NCBI RefSeq assembly: GCF_021917145.1
Contig: NC_061082.1
Coordinates: 12,064,237 to 12,128,236 of the forward strand
From: Hypomesus transpacificus
Lineage: Eukaryota; Chordata; Actinopteri; Osmeriformes; Osmeridae
Direction of reading: 5' to 3'
DNA: 64,000 bases
Shown here: piece by piece, positions 1 through 10,599 of the stretch
Layout: each line of letters starts with the position of its first letter
Numbering within the stretch: the stretch's first letter is position 1
Position numbers and translations under genes: made by a program
The notes under the pieces: generated by a model
Databases searched by the model: none
The model's input: the letters and a program-made list of their open reading frames with translations, nothing else
What the model was told of the DNA's origin: nothing

Positions 1-1571
1 CTTAACACTGCTGAACTGACACCTTTTAACTGTTCCACCCACTCCATCAACAGCTCCCTTGCCACGGCTTGTGGCAAAGAAGTGCCATTCCACCTGAATT
101 AAACACAATTAAATTAAAATTAGTGAAAAACTGAATCTGAACACCCCTAAATGTTAGAACACCCCTAAATGTTAGAACACCATGTTTTATCTTTTAATAC
201 TGAACAGTCCGTTATGATGCAAAAATATTTGAATACATGTTCATACCTTTAGGCTTGGAAACATGTCCCTGTCTCTGTTTTTAAACAGTGATGCTGCTCC
301 ATCACTGAAGATGTGCAGATCTTTCATGTTTGGATTTTTTTCCATCAGGTCCTCCACCACATTGGACAGGAATGTAGCCACAGCCTTCTTTCCATGCTCC
401 AGTGTATCACTGACAATGGCATAGGATTGCACCTCTCCTCTGCTCCATCCAACAGCAGGAAAACTGTAACTTGGCTGCTGGTCCAATGGGCTGGCTGGAT
501 CTCATCTTGATATGCAGTGGTGTAATTTTCTGCAAAATCAATCTGTAACACTGCAACAGCTTCACTTGTCTTTCGCTTCTCTTGGAAAGTTGCACTTTGT
601 TTTCCTTTTTATAAAGCAGTGCTTGAGGAATGTAGTGGCTGATACAAGCAGTGATGCAAGCACATCCCCAAACACTCCACTCTTCATTAACTTCACCTGA
701 AACCCTCCTTCAGATTCCCATGAATACCACCTTGTTTGGATGTTCTTGTCTTCATCAGGGATGTTGCTAATGATGTTCTGAAGGAGAACTGCATCACAAC
801 ATGTCTCACATCTATTTAACATGCAGTCTGCAGAGTCAGGACTGCATACCAGAGCACTGATATACGTTAAGATGCTTTGGAAGGCATGTCGTGGAATGTG
901 TTTAGGTATACTCTCGAGGAGCATTTGTGTGTTTTCATGGTATTTACAGAGGCAAACATTCCGTGGTGTTTCTGATTTTGTGAGGACCTCCCCTGACCTC
1001 AGCGCTGCAAATTTAGATTTTCCGATTTTTATTTCTGGGTGCTCTTCCCGAAAGACTATATGCCTCTAAAACAGACATAGTTAAGTGCCTCTTTTGGTAT
1101 GTCTTCTTAACTCCATCTTCTTTCACAGTGACAGCATCTTTCTTCCCAGGTGCTTGTCGAGAGATGTCATCACGTGCATAAAACTGCTTGACTTTTTGTT
1201 TTGTGTCATCTGTGTTAAATGATATCGTTTTTTTCCTTTCAGTGTGCACATTGTATCCAGTTACATCAGTAATCTTTTGTACCACTGCCCTTTTTTTGTT
1301 TGGACTTTTAGGAAGAGCATCAAGGACTCATTTGACTGCTCGCCCAAGTGACTGTTTTGTCTTGTATGCATTTTTAAGACTGAGTCTCCTTTTTCTCTGT
1401 CTGTATTTTGCAATAGACCGCAGCGTTTCTTTCTCTTCATCGGTTTGCAGAAGTTTGTTTCTGGCCCTTTCCTCTCTCTTTGTTTTTCTCTCTTTTCCTT
1501 TGTAGTTTTTGTAATTCTTTTGCCTTCCCGGGAAAGCTTTTTGACGCTCAGCATTGGACTTAACTTTCACC
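1..1571 (-). pseudogene. broken copy of a multicopy fish element-like protein gene
   Basis: Pieces of one protein read on the minus strand in the order 1570 to 1. They include a basic Lys/Arg-rich N-terminal part (1328-1570), VKQFYARDDISRQAPGKK (near 1150-1190), VCLCKYHENTQMLLES (near 900-960), QIDFAENYTTAYQDE (near 500-550), HIFSDGAASLFKNR (near 265-310) and WHFFATSRGKGAVDGVGG (near 35-90). I recognise this arrangement from a high-copy uncharacterised family in fish genomes that behaves like a transposable element; I do not know an agreed name. A phase-0 intron is visible: donor after 247, acceptor at 95-94. A further acceptor sits at 1572-1571, so the gene started to the right. The copy is broken: an in-frame TGA at 1330-1328 and one-base frame changes near 1048-1056, 562-580 and 452-466. 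It runs off the left edge. The DG/D/E-containing motifs suggest an RNase H-like nuclease fold, which is inference. Confidence 0.6.
142..181. repeat. 20-bp unit duplicated in tandem
   Basis: The unit ACCCCTAAATGTTAGAACAC occurs twice back to back with no mismatch. It lies inside the intron of the broken left-edge gene copy. Confidence 0.8.
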
Positions 1572-3080
1572 TATAAATTAAACAGTGAAGTCAATATAAA
1601 CACTGCAGTAACCTAGCATTGTATGTATCAGTATGGTCTGGTAAGAACCCTATGGATAATGCCTACTGAAAATGAATCCTATTGAATAGCCATAATTCAT
1701 AGGGATAATCCTATTAAATAGCCAATTCATAGGGTAATTAGGAAGTTCTAAAAGTGGGCATTTAACTCATAATGTCATGTAATATAAAATGGTCTTGACC
1801 CATTTTATCTGGGAAAGGAATAGAATTGACTCAGATGCTAATTTCAGGCTAGCTGTTACTGTACGGCCAGGGTCCTTGATATTACATATTAATATAACAG
1901 TTCAATATTCAATTCCACTTCACAAATGGTTTTCAGAATGTGTGCCGTTTTTAATAATATCTTACCGTTTTACCCATTGGTCTTCGTAGTAGACGTTCAG
2001 CTTTAAGACGTCTTCGACCGAAGCTGTCAACTCTACTCTACTGAAAATCAACATTGTGTAGCGTCCGTAACGTCACGTCCATAACAACAAATCATTAACG
2101 TTTTTAAAAGTAACAAAGGGGCAAGATTTGTTAATTAAACTAACCATTGGTATAAATAAGCTTTGCACAGAAACTTTGGATGTTGTAGCATCGGCACTGT
2201 TTGAATGGCATAAACTTATTCTACAAATCGTTACGGGCGTGACTTGGCTATGGAACTTACTGACTCATAAACAAAAGGCTTTTGCATTTAAGGAGTTGTG
2301 CTTTTAACGCAAGTTGAGCATACACAATGCTGTATCATTCCCTTGTCAATCAGGAAAATGCCAAATGGTAAAATTTTATTGAAAACTGGTGTCCATTTAC
2401 CCCATTCTTGAATCGGTACAAAACAGCCATTTGAAAGAAAAAAAAATTGTCATTACATTTCAATTGTCTATACATTTCAATCAGAGTGGTTACATGCAAC
2501 AAAATATAGAACTAAGTGAACATTTTAACAACATTCTTTTTTGTCTATGGTAAGGGTGACCTTTGCATGGAATTGCCCTGTAATAATTGTTTATAGCTAG
2601 AGCTAACTCTACAAATATTTAACAGTTTTTTGGCGATCCCATACACGTAGGCTACTGTTGAACGCGTAGGCTACTGAGAACTCGATCTTCCGTGGCAATT
2701 AAATGCTGCAACATTTTGATATTTCAATTAATGTGACAGTGACACACCGGAGTTACCCAATCCAAATCCGTCTGAGTGCGGTAGATTAGCCGCTGCAGTG
2801 CGGATTGCTTTGTCATGACATTTTAAGAATAAATAATATATTGTGATAAATACCGATACCGTCAGTGCTTACGAATTATAGCGTGATAAACATTTTAGGC
2901 CATACCGTCCAGTCCTAGTCTGACCGCAATTATTCGAATTCGGTGTTTACAAGAAAGGGATGATTCAATTTCAGTCCAAATAAGACAGTAATTCAAATCC
3001 ATGTAACCACGGTGAGTATACCCTGGCTCATTGGCTGCTGGTATGCCCCTCAATTTCCTCACAGTCTAAACCTTCAATAG
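1572..3080. other. intergenic, no gene seen; short repeats and a hAT-like end
   Basis: No credible coding frame. A 32-bp unit beginning AATCCTATT and ending TTCATAGGG is duplicated at 1675-1734. The stretch 2840-2920 resembles the right end of fish hAT elements, in which a terminus of the type CAGGRCTGGRCG is followed by runs of GTGATAAA; reading the minus strand from about 2920 gives AGGACTGGACGGTATGGCC. I could not find the matching left end, so this is probably a fragment. Confidence 0.4.
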
Positions 3081-3624
3081 CAGGGCTCTAGAGTGTGACC
3101 AATTTGGTCGCATGTGCGACAAAGATTTGTACGGGTGCGACTAAAAATGTTCCTAGGTCTCACCGGTGCCCTAACCTTCGCTGCTTCTCCAGGAACGAAG
3201 CATTTGTTTCTTTTTTTGACGGAACTCACACTCATGGTTGGATCATATCGTGTTTTAAAATAATCAGACAGAGATGAGGCGGGTCTTTGCCTCTGATTGG
3301 CTGTGGTCCAGATATTCCTGTAGGCCTACACTGCTCCGTGCTGCGTGATTGAAATTATGACCTGAGCACCAGAGCACCCACGGGCCACAACCGGCCCACA
3401 GGCTGTCCCAATCCGGCCCGCGTGAGGTAAATCTAAAATTAAAATAAATAAATGTGTTGAGCTGTTGGAATTATGTAGTCCTGAAAGAGTAGTGATGAGG
3501 CGATTTACAAATGTGCGCTTGCGCAACCTCACTGACAGGAGAGTTAGCCCTCGAAAATGAAAAACAAAAGGTTGATACAGAATGTAGTTTTTAACAAGAC
3601 ATGGACTTCTAAGTATCTGTTTAC

Positions 3625-3925
3625 TAAAACTGTTGTATTCTATTTTAGTTAATCCTATTTTTATTGCTTTCCTACAGGTACACTTGCACTTAGAGATTAA
3701 TGTTGTGTAATTTTAACTTGTTTAACTACATGCTCTTATGGTTTCTTCCCTTTAGCACTATTTTTTGGTTGTTCACAATATGTACTTCTTGTTTTTGACT
3801 ACCCGCAATGCTGTGGGGCTATCTTGTTGTTATTATCAGTGACCTATGCACTTTGTAAAGCTCTCTCTTGGAAGTCGCTTTGGATAAAAGCGTCTGCTAA
3901 ATGAATAAATGTAAATGTTTACTGA
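3625..3925 (+). mobile_element. truncated retroposon 3' end, copy 1
   Basis: The segment ends with CAGTGACCTATGCACTTTG, a CTCTCTCTTGGAAGTCGCTT block and GCGTCTGCTAAATGAATAAA, followed by TGTAAATG. This is a very common fish LINE/SINE 3' tail. The 200 bases upstream (AACTACATGCTCTTATGGTT and following) match, in reverse complement, the copy at 56495-56870. It is truncated at its 5' side, as expected for target-primed retrotransposition, and sits inside the decayed hAT gene. Confidence 0.7.
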
Positions 3926-4301
3926 GGTCAAAGCCGTGTTCTTAGTTTGGAAAACAGGTTGCTGTGTTGAAGGATTATAATTTGAATCGGCACTAAGCGA
4001 CTGAAGAAAAAACTAACGCGGACAGGCGCGGGCTGATGGTTAATGGTTTGCTAGTTAACTGTAGGTCCCTGATCATCACCTGTCAGCTGTCCTTCGCATA
4101 TCCATGTCAGACATTCAGACAGATTTCGACGCACTTGTTCAAGCCCACTGGATTCCTCTCACAGAACAAAATTAACTGGCAAAAAGTATTGGTTTTTGTA
4201 TAAGGTTGATCGATTGCATATCTTTAACATACTGCAAAAAACTGTTCATGGTTTGTGAAAATTAACTAGTTACAAATCAAATGAAACACTGATGTCATGA
4301 T

Positions 4302-4578
4302 CAGGGGCGGATCTAGAGATTTTCATTCGGGGTGGCAATGGGGTGGCAGAAGGAAGTTGTTGGGTGGTCCCCTGGAGGCAAATCAAAACCTAAAGGGGGG
4401 TACAGTACTCCCTATGGTAAATGATTAGGCTATAACATTGTAGTTTAAATTAAACACTAATATTTCTATTATTTATTGAATTGTTCTGTAATGTACAAAT
4501 TATATTTTTCCATGGCAAGATTGGGGTGGCAAGTATTTTTTATTGGGTGGCAGCTGCCACCCCTTAGATCCGCCACTG
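4302..4578. mobile_element. hAT-type MITE, 277 bp, with 8-bp target duplication
   Basis: The left terminus reads CAGGGGCGGATCTAGAG and the right terminus, reverse complemented, CAGTGGCGGATCTAAGG. The element is bounded by a perfect 8-bp direct repeat GTCATGAT at 4294-4301 and 4579-4586. An 8-bp duplication and CAG..CTG ends are hallmarks of the hAT superfamily. The interior has GGGTGGCA repeats near both ends and no coding capacity, so it is non-autonomous. Confidence 0.88.
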
Positions 4579-5504
4579 GTCATGATTATTTTAGTTTTTA
4601 CTGTTACTTCGATAGTCTTTTCCTAGTTGACCAACATGTAAAATATTTATATAACAATTAACAGAATATCCTTATTCTTCTGATAACCAGTAGCAGCTAA
4701 TCAAAATATATATTTTACTGCTTTTTACAATGGGGGGAAATGTATAGTGAGCAGAATTAAGTTCAAGTTATTGTTGATGCGGCCCTCCAACACATTTCAA
4801 GTTTCTCATGTGGCACCTTGTCAAAATTAATTGTCTACCCCTGAGTGACAGAGCTGGGCCATGGAACTAACCCATGGAGCTTGGTTTTGATGCTAGGGAG
4901 AGTGTGGCAAGCTGGTTTAGCCAAGGCCAAAGGGCAAGAAAGCCATCTGAAGGGCATGCGACAGCAAGGGGGGACCCGCTATAAGACTTTGAGCCATGAA
5001 ATGTTAGGTCAGTAGCACTTTCTATTTTGAAATGTTTTATTTTGCTTGCAATGTTTTAGTTTGGCAACTCAGTGAAGCACTGATCACAAGATTTTTATTT
5101 TTATATACAGTTTAATTGTGCTTCAAATAAAACCAATGTTTACATACACCTTATTCTTGTTTAAGATAATTTACATAATATATATAAATGTATAGCGTGA
5201 TAAAAAGGTGACCTTGAAATTGTGGCGACGCAAGCAAAAATGTGGGTGCACCTTAATTTTGTGCTGGTGCACCTAAATAAAAAAGTTAGGCGCACCAGTG
5301 CAACCAAGGGAAACAGTTAGTCTGGAGCCCTGTTTAGGCAGGGCAATCGGACAGCGCGCCTCATTTATTTATTGGGGACGCAAGTCGTCTTAGGCTACTC
5401 CACCTTCCTTTCCTCCGCCCACTACTACACCCATGTTAGCAGCGCATATTCATTGGGCCACGTCCGATAAGGCGTCTTTAAAAGACGCACGGATACGCAC
5501 ACAC

Positions 5505-5702
5505 TCACCCCGGTTGTTGTATGATTAGTACTGCTGCCGCCCTCCACCATCCCCTTCTTCCATGCTGTCTGTTTGTTCTCTCCAACAGGGGGATTATATC
5601 TTTATCGCTCCCTGCCTCTCGACGTACTGACGTAGGCAGTTTCTTCCATCGCGCCTTGCACTCCACTACCGTTAAGCCAATTGTTTCCGAAATCTCCCCC
5701 AT
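5505..5702 (-). pseudogene. MADF-domain fragment
   Basis: The minus strand reads MGEISETIGLTVVECKARWK followed by KLPTSVRREAG. This matches the second half of a MADF/Myb-SANT-like DNA-binding domain, with the pattern W/M-xEI-x-LG-VxxCKxRWKxLR. The preceding helix of the domain is absent, and after RREAG the sequence loses family character, so it is a fragment or one exon of a larger gene. MADF proteins are high copy in teleosts and often linked to PIF/Harbinger elements; the link here is inference. Confidence 0.5.
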
Positions 5703-5807
5703 GAATTAAGCAACACTTGGCCATCTTTATAAAACGGCAGAGAGGCATTATAGAGGTGAGAATATTTCCTCACTTGCCAATCTTTCCTCTATTCCCTCCA
5801 TCAAAAA

Positions 5808-5858
5808 CAGCTGTTGGAAATCAGCTGTTGGAAATCAGCTGTTGGAAAACAGCTGTTG
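5808..5858. repeat. 14-bp tandem repeat, about 3.6 copies
   Basis: The unit CAGCTGTTGGAAAT repeats head to tail with only one base change before it ends in CAGCTGTTGAGC. Each copy holds a CAGCTG palindrome (E-box sequence). Confidence 0.85.
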
Positions 5859-7449
5859 AGCGCTCGCTAAAAATTCAAACAATGAATTTGTGCCGTTTAT
5901 CTAGCCAATCACAGTTCCGCGATACTATGTGAAGACATTAGCAGCAGTATAAATTTCACCTGGTAGCCGACACTTCCAAACGACGGTTAAAAGTGTTGAC
6001 CATGACATAATTTCTGTTGGCGACCATTTCAAAAGTGTCGGCAACTTAAGTATAAATTGGGTTTAACCCGTTAATTAGTAGCGTCACGTATATGTGATTG
6101 TTCGAAAGCGGGCCCCACAGAGTACCGTCACACATGTGATTCTGAACATTCCAACCGACTATTTTCCAATAGACAAAAACGATATGACAAACGCTATAGT
6201 ATGGCTTCAAAATTTACAATTGGGAGGCTAACAAGTAACACTAGCAGGTAGTAGCATTGCTACGAGTATTATGCTAGGTTGCTAGGTAACGGAAGCTAAC
6301 TAAAGCTAGCTAGCTTTCGTTTCGAAAAAATAACTCACTCTGCTGGCAGCGTCGGTAATATTTAGAACTCACTCCTCTAAAGGTTAAGAACGCGAGGTTG
6401 AGATGCGTGTTTTCTTGGCTATTGCGCAATACCCTGGTGTTGTGGAGACTATGTTCTCTGGTCAGTAATAGTTAGAAGCCACTGTGGTGCATCTGATTAA
6501 AATGCCTGAGATGATGTACAGATCCAAAGTTGTTATTTCTTGTACAGTTGAGAGGAATGGTGTTGGTTATATTTGCCTTTTGAGGGTGTGTGTTTGTGTT
6601 TGGTTCTGTGTGGTTCTGTAAAGAAACAGAATACAACAGATACTTAGCATTATACAATAATAGGCATCTCAAAATATAATGCTAGTGAATACCTCAAATT
6701 AATAATAGCAATATTCTCTCATGCAACATTCCTGTATTAACATTACTGCAGTGACACTACTGTCTACATTATTCACGTAGACATCCCAGCCGCTAAAACG
6801 CTTAAATATGTCACTAGCTGGCTAACAACGATTACGTAACATTGATAAAGTAACCACGACTCCGGCATCAGAAAATACATTAACTACTGCAATACCGTGT
6901 CTAACAAACACAGACTCATAATGGCATAACTAGACATAACAAGAAGCATTAGAAATACTTACATGTATCTGAACGCACACAATACAACACTTTTGCACCC
7001 TACTACTCGATAAACCAAATGTCCGCACCATAAACTATAAGGCAGTCCACCACCCCACTTTTCCCGCCACTGGGTATCTTCAGCGCGAGCATCCCCAGAC
7101 TGCACTCCGATTGGCTGTACCAGTGGAGCCATAAGGGGTGCATGCACTAACGGCATGACCCAACAGCGGCGAATGGGCTGTTCACGTGCACAGTCTAAGG
7201 GGGCAAAACCATCAGTACTTTGCAACACCTGGGGCCTGTTCTACGAATGAAGATCTGGCGTTAGCAAGGTAACTTCAGGTTCAACCCAGGGTTTTCTGTT
7301 TACGACGGTGGATCACTTGTTACCGGGGTAGATCGCCATGGTAACACATTCTGAACGGCTAACCTGGTCGGGAGCAGGTTAGGAGATCAGAGATCAACCG
7401 GTATAAAAACCCCGCCCATTAACTCATTCTTGACGATAATGTCGTCACC

Positions 7450-7800
7450 GTCATAGTAGATCCTGTGCAGCTTGGTGCGCGGATAGTGAGAGGTGCGCTC
7501 AGAAGAGCCAGAACATTTAGAGACCGACAGAACGCTTTCACATTCCCTAATGAGTATATTTCTGAAATATAGGCCTATTGGTTCTTAACAGAGGGAATTA
7601 CATATATTGCCAGCTTCTTGAGCCGTATGTTGCCAATGCAACACATTGAAGCTGTGCACTCACAGTCCCACAGACTGTATGCATAGCGTTTCGTTATTTC
7701 GCTATGGATACTTTTATAGTGTGGGTGATGCGGAGAACCTGAGCAAGAACACGGTCTGCGCGCAATTTGCAACGGATTTTCTTTAATGGATGTTGCCACC
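7450..7800 (+). pseudogene. HARBI1-like transposase remnant
   Basis: Plus-strand translation gives DPVQLGARIVRGALRRARTF then RDRQNAFTFPNEYI, the usual N terminus of Harbinger transposases (RRxxRRERVFRDRxDPFxFPDEYL). After a stop (TAG at 7570-7572) the frame continues TEGITYIASFLSRML. After at least one frameshift comes SVGDAENLSKNTVC, equivalent to the helix-turn-helix segment VGDAEGLSKATVCR. The catalytic DDE part is missing, so the gene is dead. Confidence 0.7.
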
Positions 7801-8361
7801 ATATTCAGATTAATGGAGTGATGAAAAAGAGATATCCAAAGTGCCCTTTGTAAAAACTTTGGACTCTAATATGTTGACAAAATTAAGGTTTTTCACTCGA
7901 TGTTATGATTTACGTTCTGGAAATGTATGCAAATGATATCATATTTTACAACTTAATCATTTGGTCATTTAAACATACATTTACAGGAAACTATTACTGA
8001 AAACAATATTTGACCTACTAGTAGTTATCAACTGGGGAGATTTCATGTTGATATGTTATCCCTATCCACTGGGGTGTCTCCCCTTAACCCTTTTGTCCTT
8101 GGGTTGCTTTGACCCATTTTTGCAATCATTTCCATATCAGAAATTGGGGTTTCTTTCAACCAACACCTTTCAAACCAAGAAGAACAATGAGTATCTGTAC
8201 ACAGCTCTTCACAAGTGATACATAAATGATCATTTCACTACTTTCATTGAATTTTGATGTTTCATTCACTTTCAAAGCATTTTTTTCAAAAAATAATAAA
8301 TAGGACTTTGAAAGAGATAAGTGTTGAAAAACCCCAGAAAAGATTCAAAAGGCACAGAAAC

Positions 8362-8429
8362 AATATTTCACGCAGGAGGAGTAGACAAAGTTTGTAAGAT
8401 TATGGTCTGCTCCTCCTGCGTGAAATATT
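8362..8429. repeat. perfect-looking hairpin, 25-bp arms, 18-base loop
   Basis: Arm 8362-8386 begins AATATTTCACGCAGGAGGAG. Arm 8405-8429 is its reverse complement except for one position. The loop is 8387-8404. It lies in the right part of the Harbinger-type element, about 220 bp inside its terminus. Confidence 0.9.
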
Positions 8430-8648
8430 CTTTTGTTTCGTCCATGTTTGCGATTGGACATACGGTTCAAACTCCGCCCCTTTATGTGAACGCGCACGTC
8501 TCTAGATTGGAAAGATCTGGGTTGAGTTAGAGAATTGGTAACCACCGTCGTAGTACCGCTTATTGTGATTGCGATTGTTAGGCTTGGCGTAACCGGGTAA
8601 CTCAAAGTAATCCAGAGCATGTTGATCTTGATTCGTAGTACAGGCCCC

Positions 8649-10437
8649 TGGACTTGTATGACAGTATGACAACACTGGCATTATCAGCGCAACATTTTAA
8701 AAGTGTTGCTGTATACTGTTTGTGTATTACATTTGTGTTAAAAATAGGCTCAATAGCTCATAAGATTTGTGTTTGTCATTTCACGCATTTTGATAGGATT
8801 ATGATCAAATTCAGCAACTAGTGTCTGCACTGCACTGCGATGCTAGCTAGGTTATCGAAAAGTCGGAGCAAATTTACAAATGAGCCGTTTCATCAATAAA
8901 ATAAGCACATTTTCAGCAACTACACTGCCCACTGCTCGTCACAATTTATTTCAGATGCTGATTTACACGTACCATTTAGCTGAAAGGATTTAGCGGTCAA
9001 TAGATTCTGTTCGTCTCGTTGGTCACGGTAACCCCGCCCCTGACGCAAGCGGTTCTTACTTGGTTCCCACTCTAGCCCAGTTCCAAAGTGGTGCTACTTG
9101 CAAACCACTTTCCCTTGTTCGGAGCCGGTTCTCAGGCTGTCGAAAGAGAAAGAACTGGTTCGAGATTAAGCACCGGCTCCGAACCAGGACCCAAAACGCG
9201 TCGGTGGAAAAAAGGTAAGAGTGGCTTTTGTGAGGGCACTGGCCACCAGAGATGATGATGTACACATGAAGACTTGCATGCACAAATCACCAGCAGTAAA
9301 TATTGTGCTAGTACTAGTATTGAACTACAAGAAACAAGACCGTTGTAAGCCTTTAATTAGAGTTATGTAAAGCTTTTGATGGGACAGTTCCTAGAGATGT
9401 GGTGACAACAGCTGTGCAGAGGGGGCCCAATTAGATTAGAATACTACCCCAGAGGCCCAATGGATTCCTCCATCTCCTCTTTGGTGTCATTTTGTCCATC
9501 AGACCACCAGGACAGAGCTGGAGCCAGAGAGCAGAACACTTTTTGCTAAGAATCAAGGTGCAGTCCCTATCTCTATCTTCACATGCTTTACCTGGATGGT
9601 GTTAACTGTTAGTTTTTGTCTTTGTAGAATTATAATACTAAATGTTGTTGATGTCTCAATGTGTTCTCAGAGCCAGATATATTCATGGATCGATCCAGAG
9701 CGACCATCGACGACTATGAGACTAACACCATCGATTGTAGTCTGCATGAATAAAACAACTTATCAGCACATATGCCTGTAGATACTAGTTATCAAAAATG
9801 ATCAGAACTCAGATCACAAAAAAAAAGAAATTTAGATAGTCAGTGTCCTTTTGTTGGGAAGTATATGATATGTCCAGGTATTCAAAATATCAAGTATCAA
9901 TAGATCTTTGTTTTTCATATAATTTTTACAGACACGGTATGGAAATCCCCTATCAAACCATGTGTCACCCAGAGATGGCATACTGCTCTATATCGGGGTT
10001 AATTAAAGTGTTCCCGAAATAACACTGTCATAGCATTACAGTCCTTCAAATATAATTATTAGTGCTGTACAAAAGCATAATGTGGTTGACTTAAGTCTTA
10101 TCCAGGGTTTAGAGATTCGAGACAAATTGTTTTATTTTTTAGAATGGCTCGCTTTCAGCGATTGTATTCTTCTGGCGCTATAAAGTAAACATTGTCGGGT
10201 CCGAAGAAGTCTGAAAACATGGATTGTTCTACTGGTTTAGTGCAAGGGCTATGCCGTTAAACGTTCTGGACTGGCGTTCTGGACGTTTTCATTGGCCACG
10301 TCATAGCGGGAGGAGAAACTGACGAGAGTAGACCAAATTCCTCAGCGCTCCTCAAATTTCCAGCAATCACGGACCTTTTGCTCGCCTTTGTAACGACCGA
10401 CATTCCTTACCTTTTACGCCAAACTGAGGCTTCTAAA
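8649..10437. other. upstream flank of fstl1; no gene seen
   Basis: No convincing coding frame. The last 300 bases are more GC-balanced and carry promoter-like words, described separately. I see no transposon with clear termini here. Confidence 0.4.
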
Positions 10438-10440
10438 ATG
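10185..10440 (+). promoter_or_regulatory. fstl1: probable fstl1 promoter and non-coding first exon
   Basis: A TATA-like CTATAAAG lies at about 10188-10195. An inverted CCAAT box followed by a CACGTCA word (ATTGGCCACGTCA) lies at 10291-10303. The sequence up to 10440 ends AAAATG and is followed by GTAATGT, a plausible donor. The next exon begins exactly at the fstl1 ATG behind a good acceptor (TTCCCAG at 10593-10599). The transcription start is not determined by sequence alone. Confidence 0.35.
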
Positions 10441-10599
10441 GTAATGTAAAAAGGAACAGTAAAATAATTGATTAAGGTTTTGCTTACGTAAACCATTACT
10501 TTAATTTGATGTGACTTTACAATGATTTTACAACATTTAAACTTGGAAAAACCCTGTGACTAACCTCAAGCTCTCACGGTCCCTATTTTGCCTTCCCAG

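Larger units (their letters stand above)
3370..4843 (+). pseudogene. decayed hAT transposase of the SCAND3/GTF2IRD2-like type
   Basis: Two ends of a hAT protein survive. Near 3557-3612 the frames KQKVDTEC and then NKTWTSK recall the usual start of these proteins (KRKVD-ECRVFN-KWT), split by a stop or frameshift. At 4068-4174 an open frame reads DHHLSAVLRISMSDIQTDFD followed by ALVQAH and a stop, the usual C terminus of this family. The flanks also fit: GGCCCGCGTGAGGTAAAT at 3415-3432 and GTCTACCCCTG at 4833-4843 resemble the ends of GGCCC-rich hAT elements. The catalytic middle is missing and has been replaced by a retroposon tail and a MITE, so the gene is dead. Confidence 0.55.
3081..5332. 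mobile_element. possible hAT-type element carrying nested insertions
   Basis: The left edge reads CAGGGCTCTAGAGTGTGACC and the right edge, reverse complemented, reads CAGGGCTCCAGACTAACTG, giving about 11 of 13 matching terminal bases in inverted orientation. Both ends carry runs of TGGTCGCA/GGTGCAC words of the kind seen at the ends of abundant fish hAT elements. The flanking 8 bp (TTCAATAG and TTTAGGCA) do not match, so the two ends may belong to different copies or the target duplication has decayed. Inside lie a second decayed hAT (about 3370-4843), a retroposon tail (about 3625-3925) and a 277-bp MITE (4302-4578). Confidence 0.4.
5333..7230. other. intergenic, mostly featureless; MADF fragment and short tandem repeat
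   Basis: Besides the MADF fragment (5505-5702) and a 14-bp tandem repeat (5808-5858) I see no gene. Stretches such as CTAAAGCTAGCTAGCTTTCG near 6301-6320 are locally palindromic. Some of this is likely older transposon sequence that I could not classify. Confidence 0.4.
7231..8648 (+). mobile_element. PIF/Harbinger-type (ISL2EU/IS4EU-like) transposon, decayed
   Basis: The left terminus reads GGGGCCTGTTCTACGAATGA and then AGATC; the reverse complement of the right end reads GGGGCCTGTACTACGAATCA then AGATC, 23 of 25 bases identical. GGGCCTGTNCTACGAA ends are typical of Harbinger-superfamily elements in fish and frogs. The interior carries a broken HARBI1-like transposase (7450-7800) in the plus orientation. 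I could not see a clear short target duplication: CCT lies on the left and TGG on the right. At 1.4 kb the element is shorter than an autonomous copy. Confidence 0.75.
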
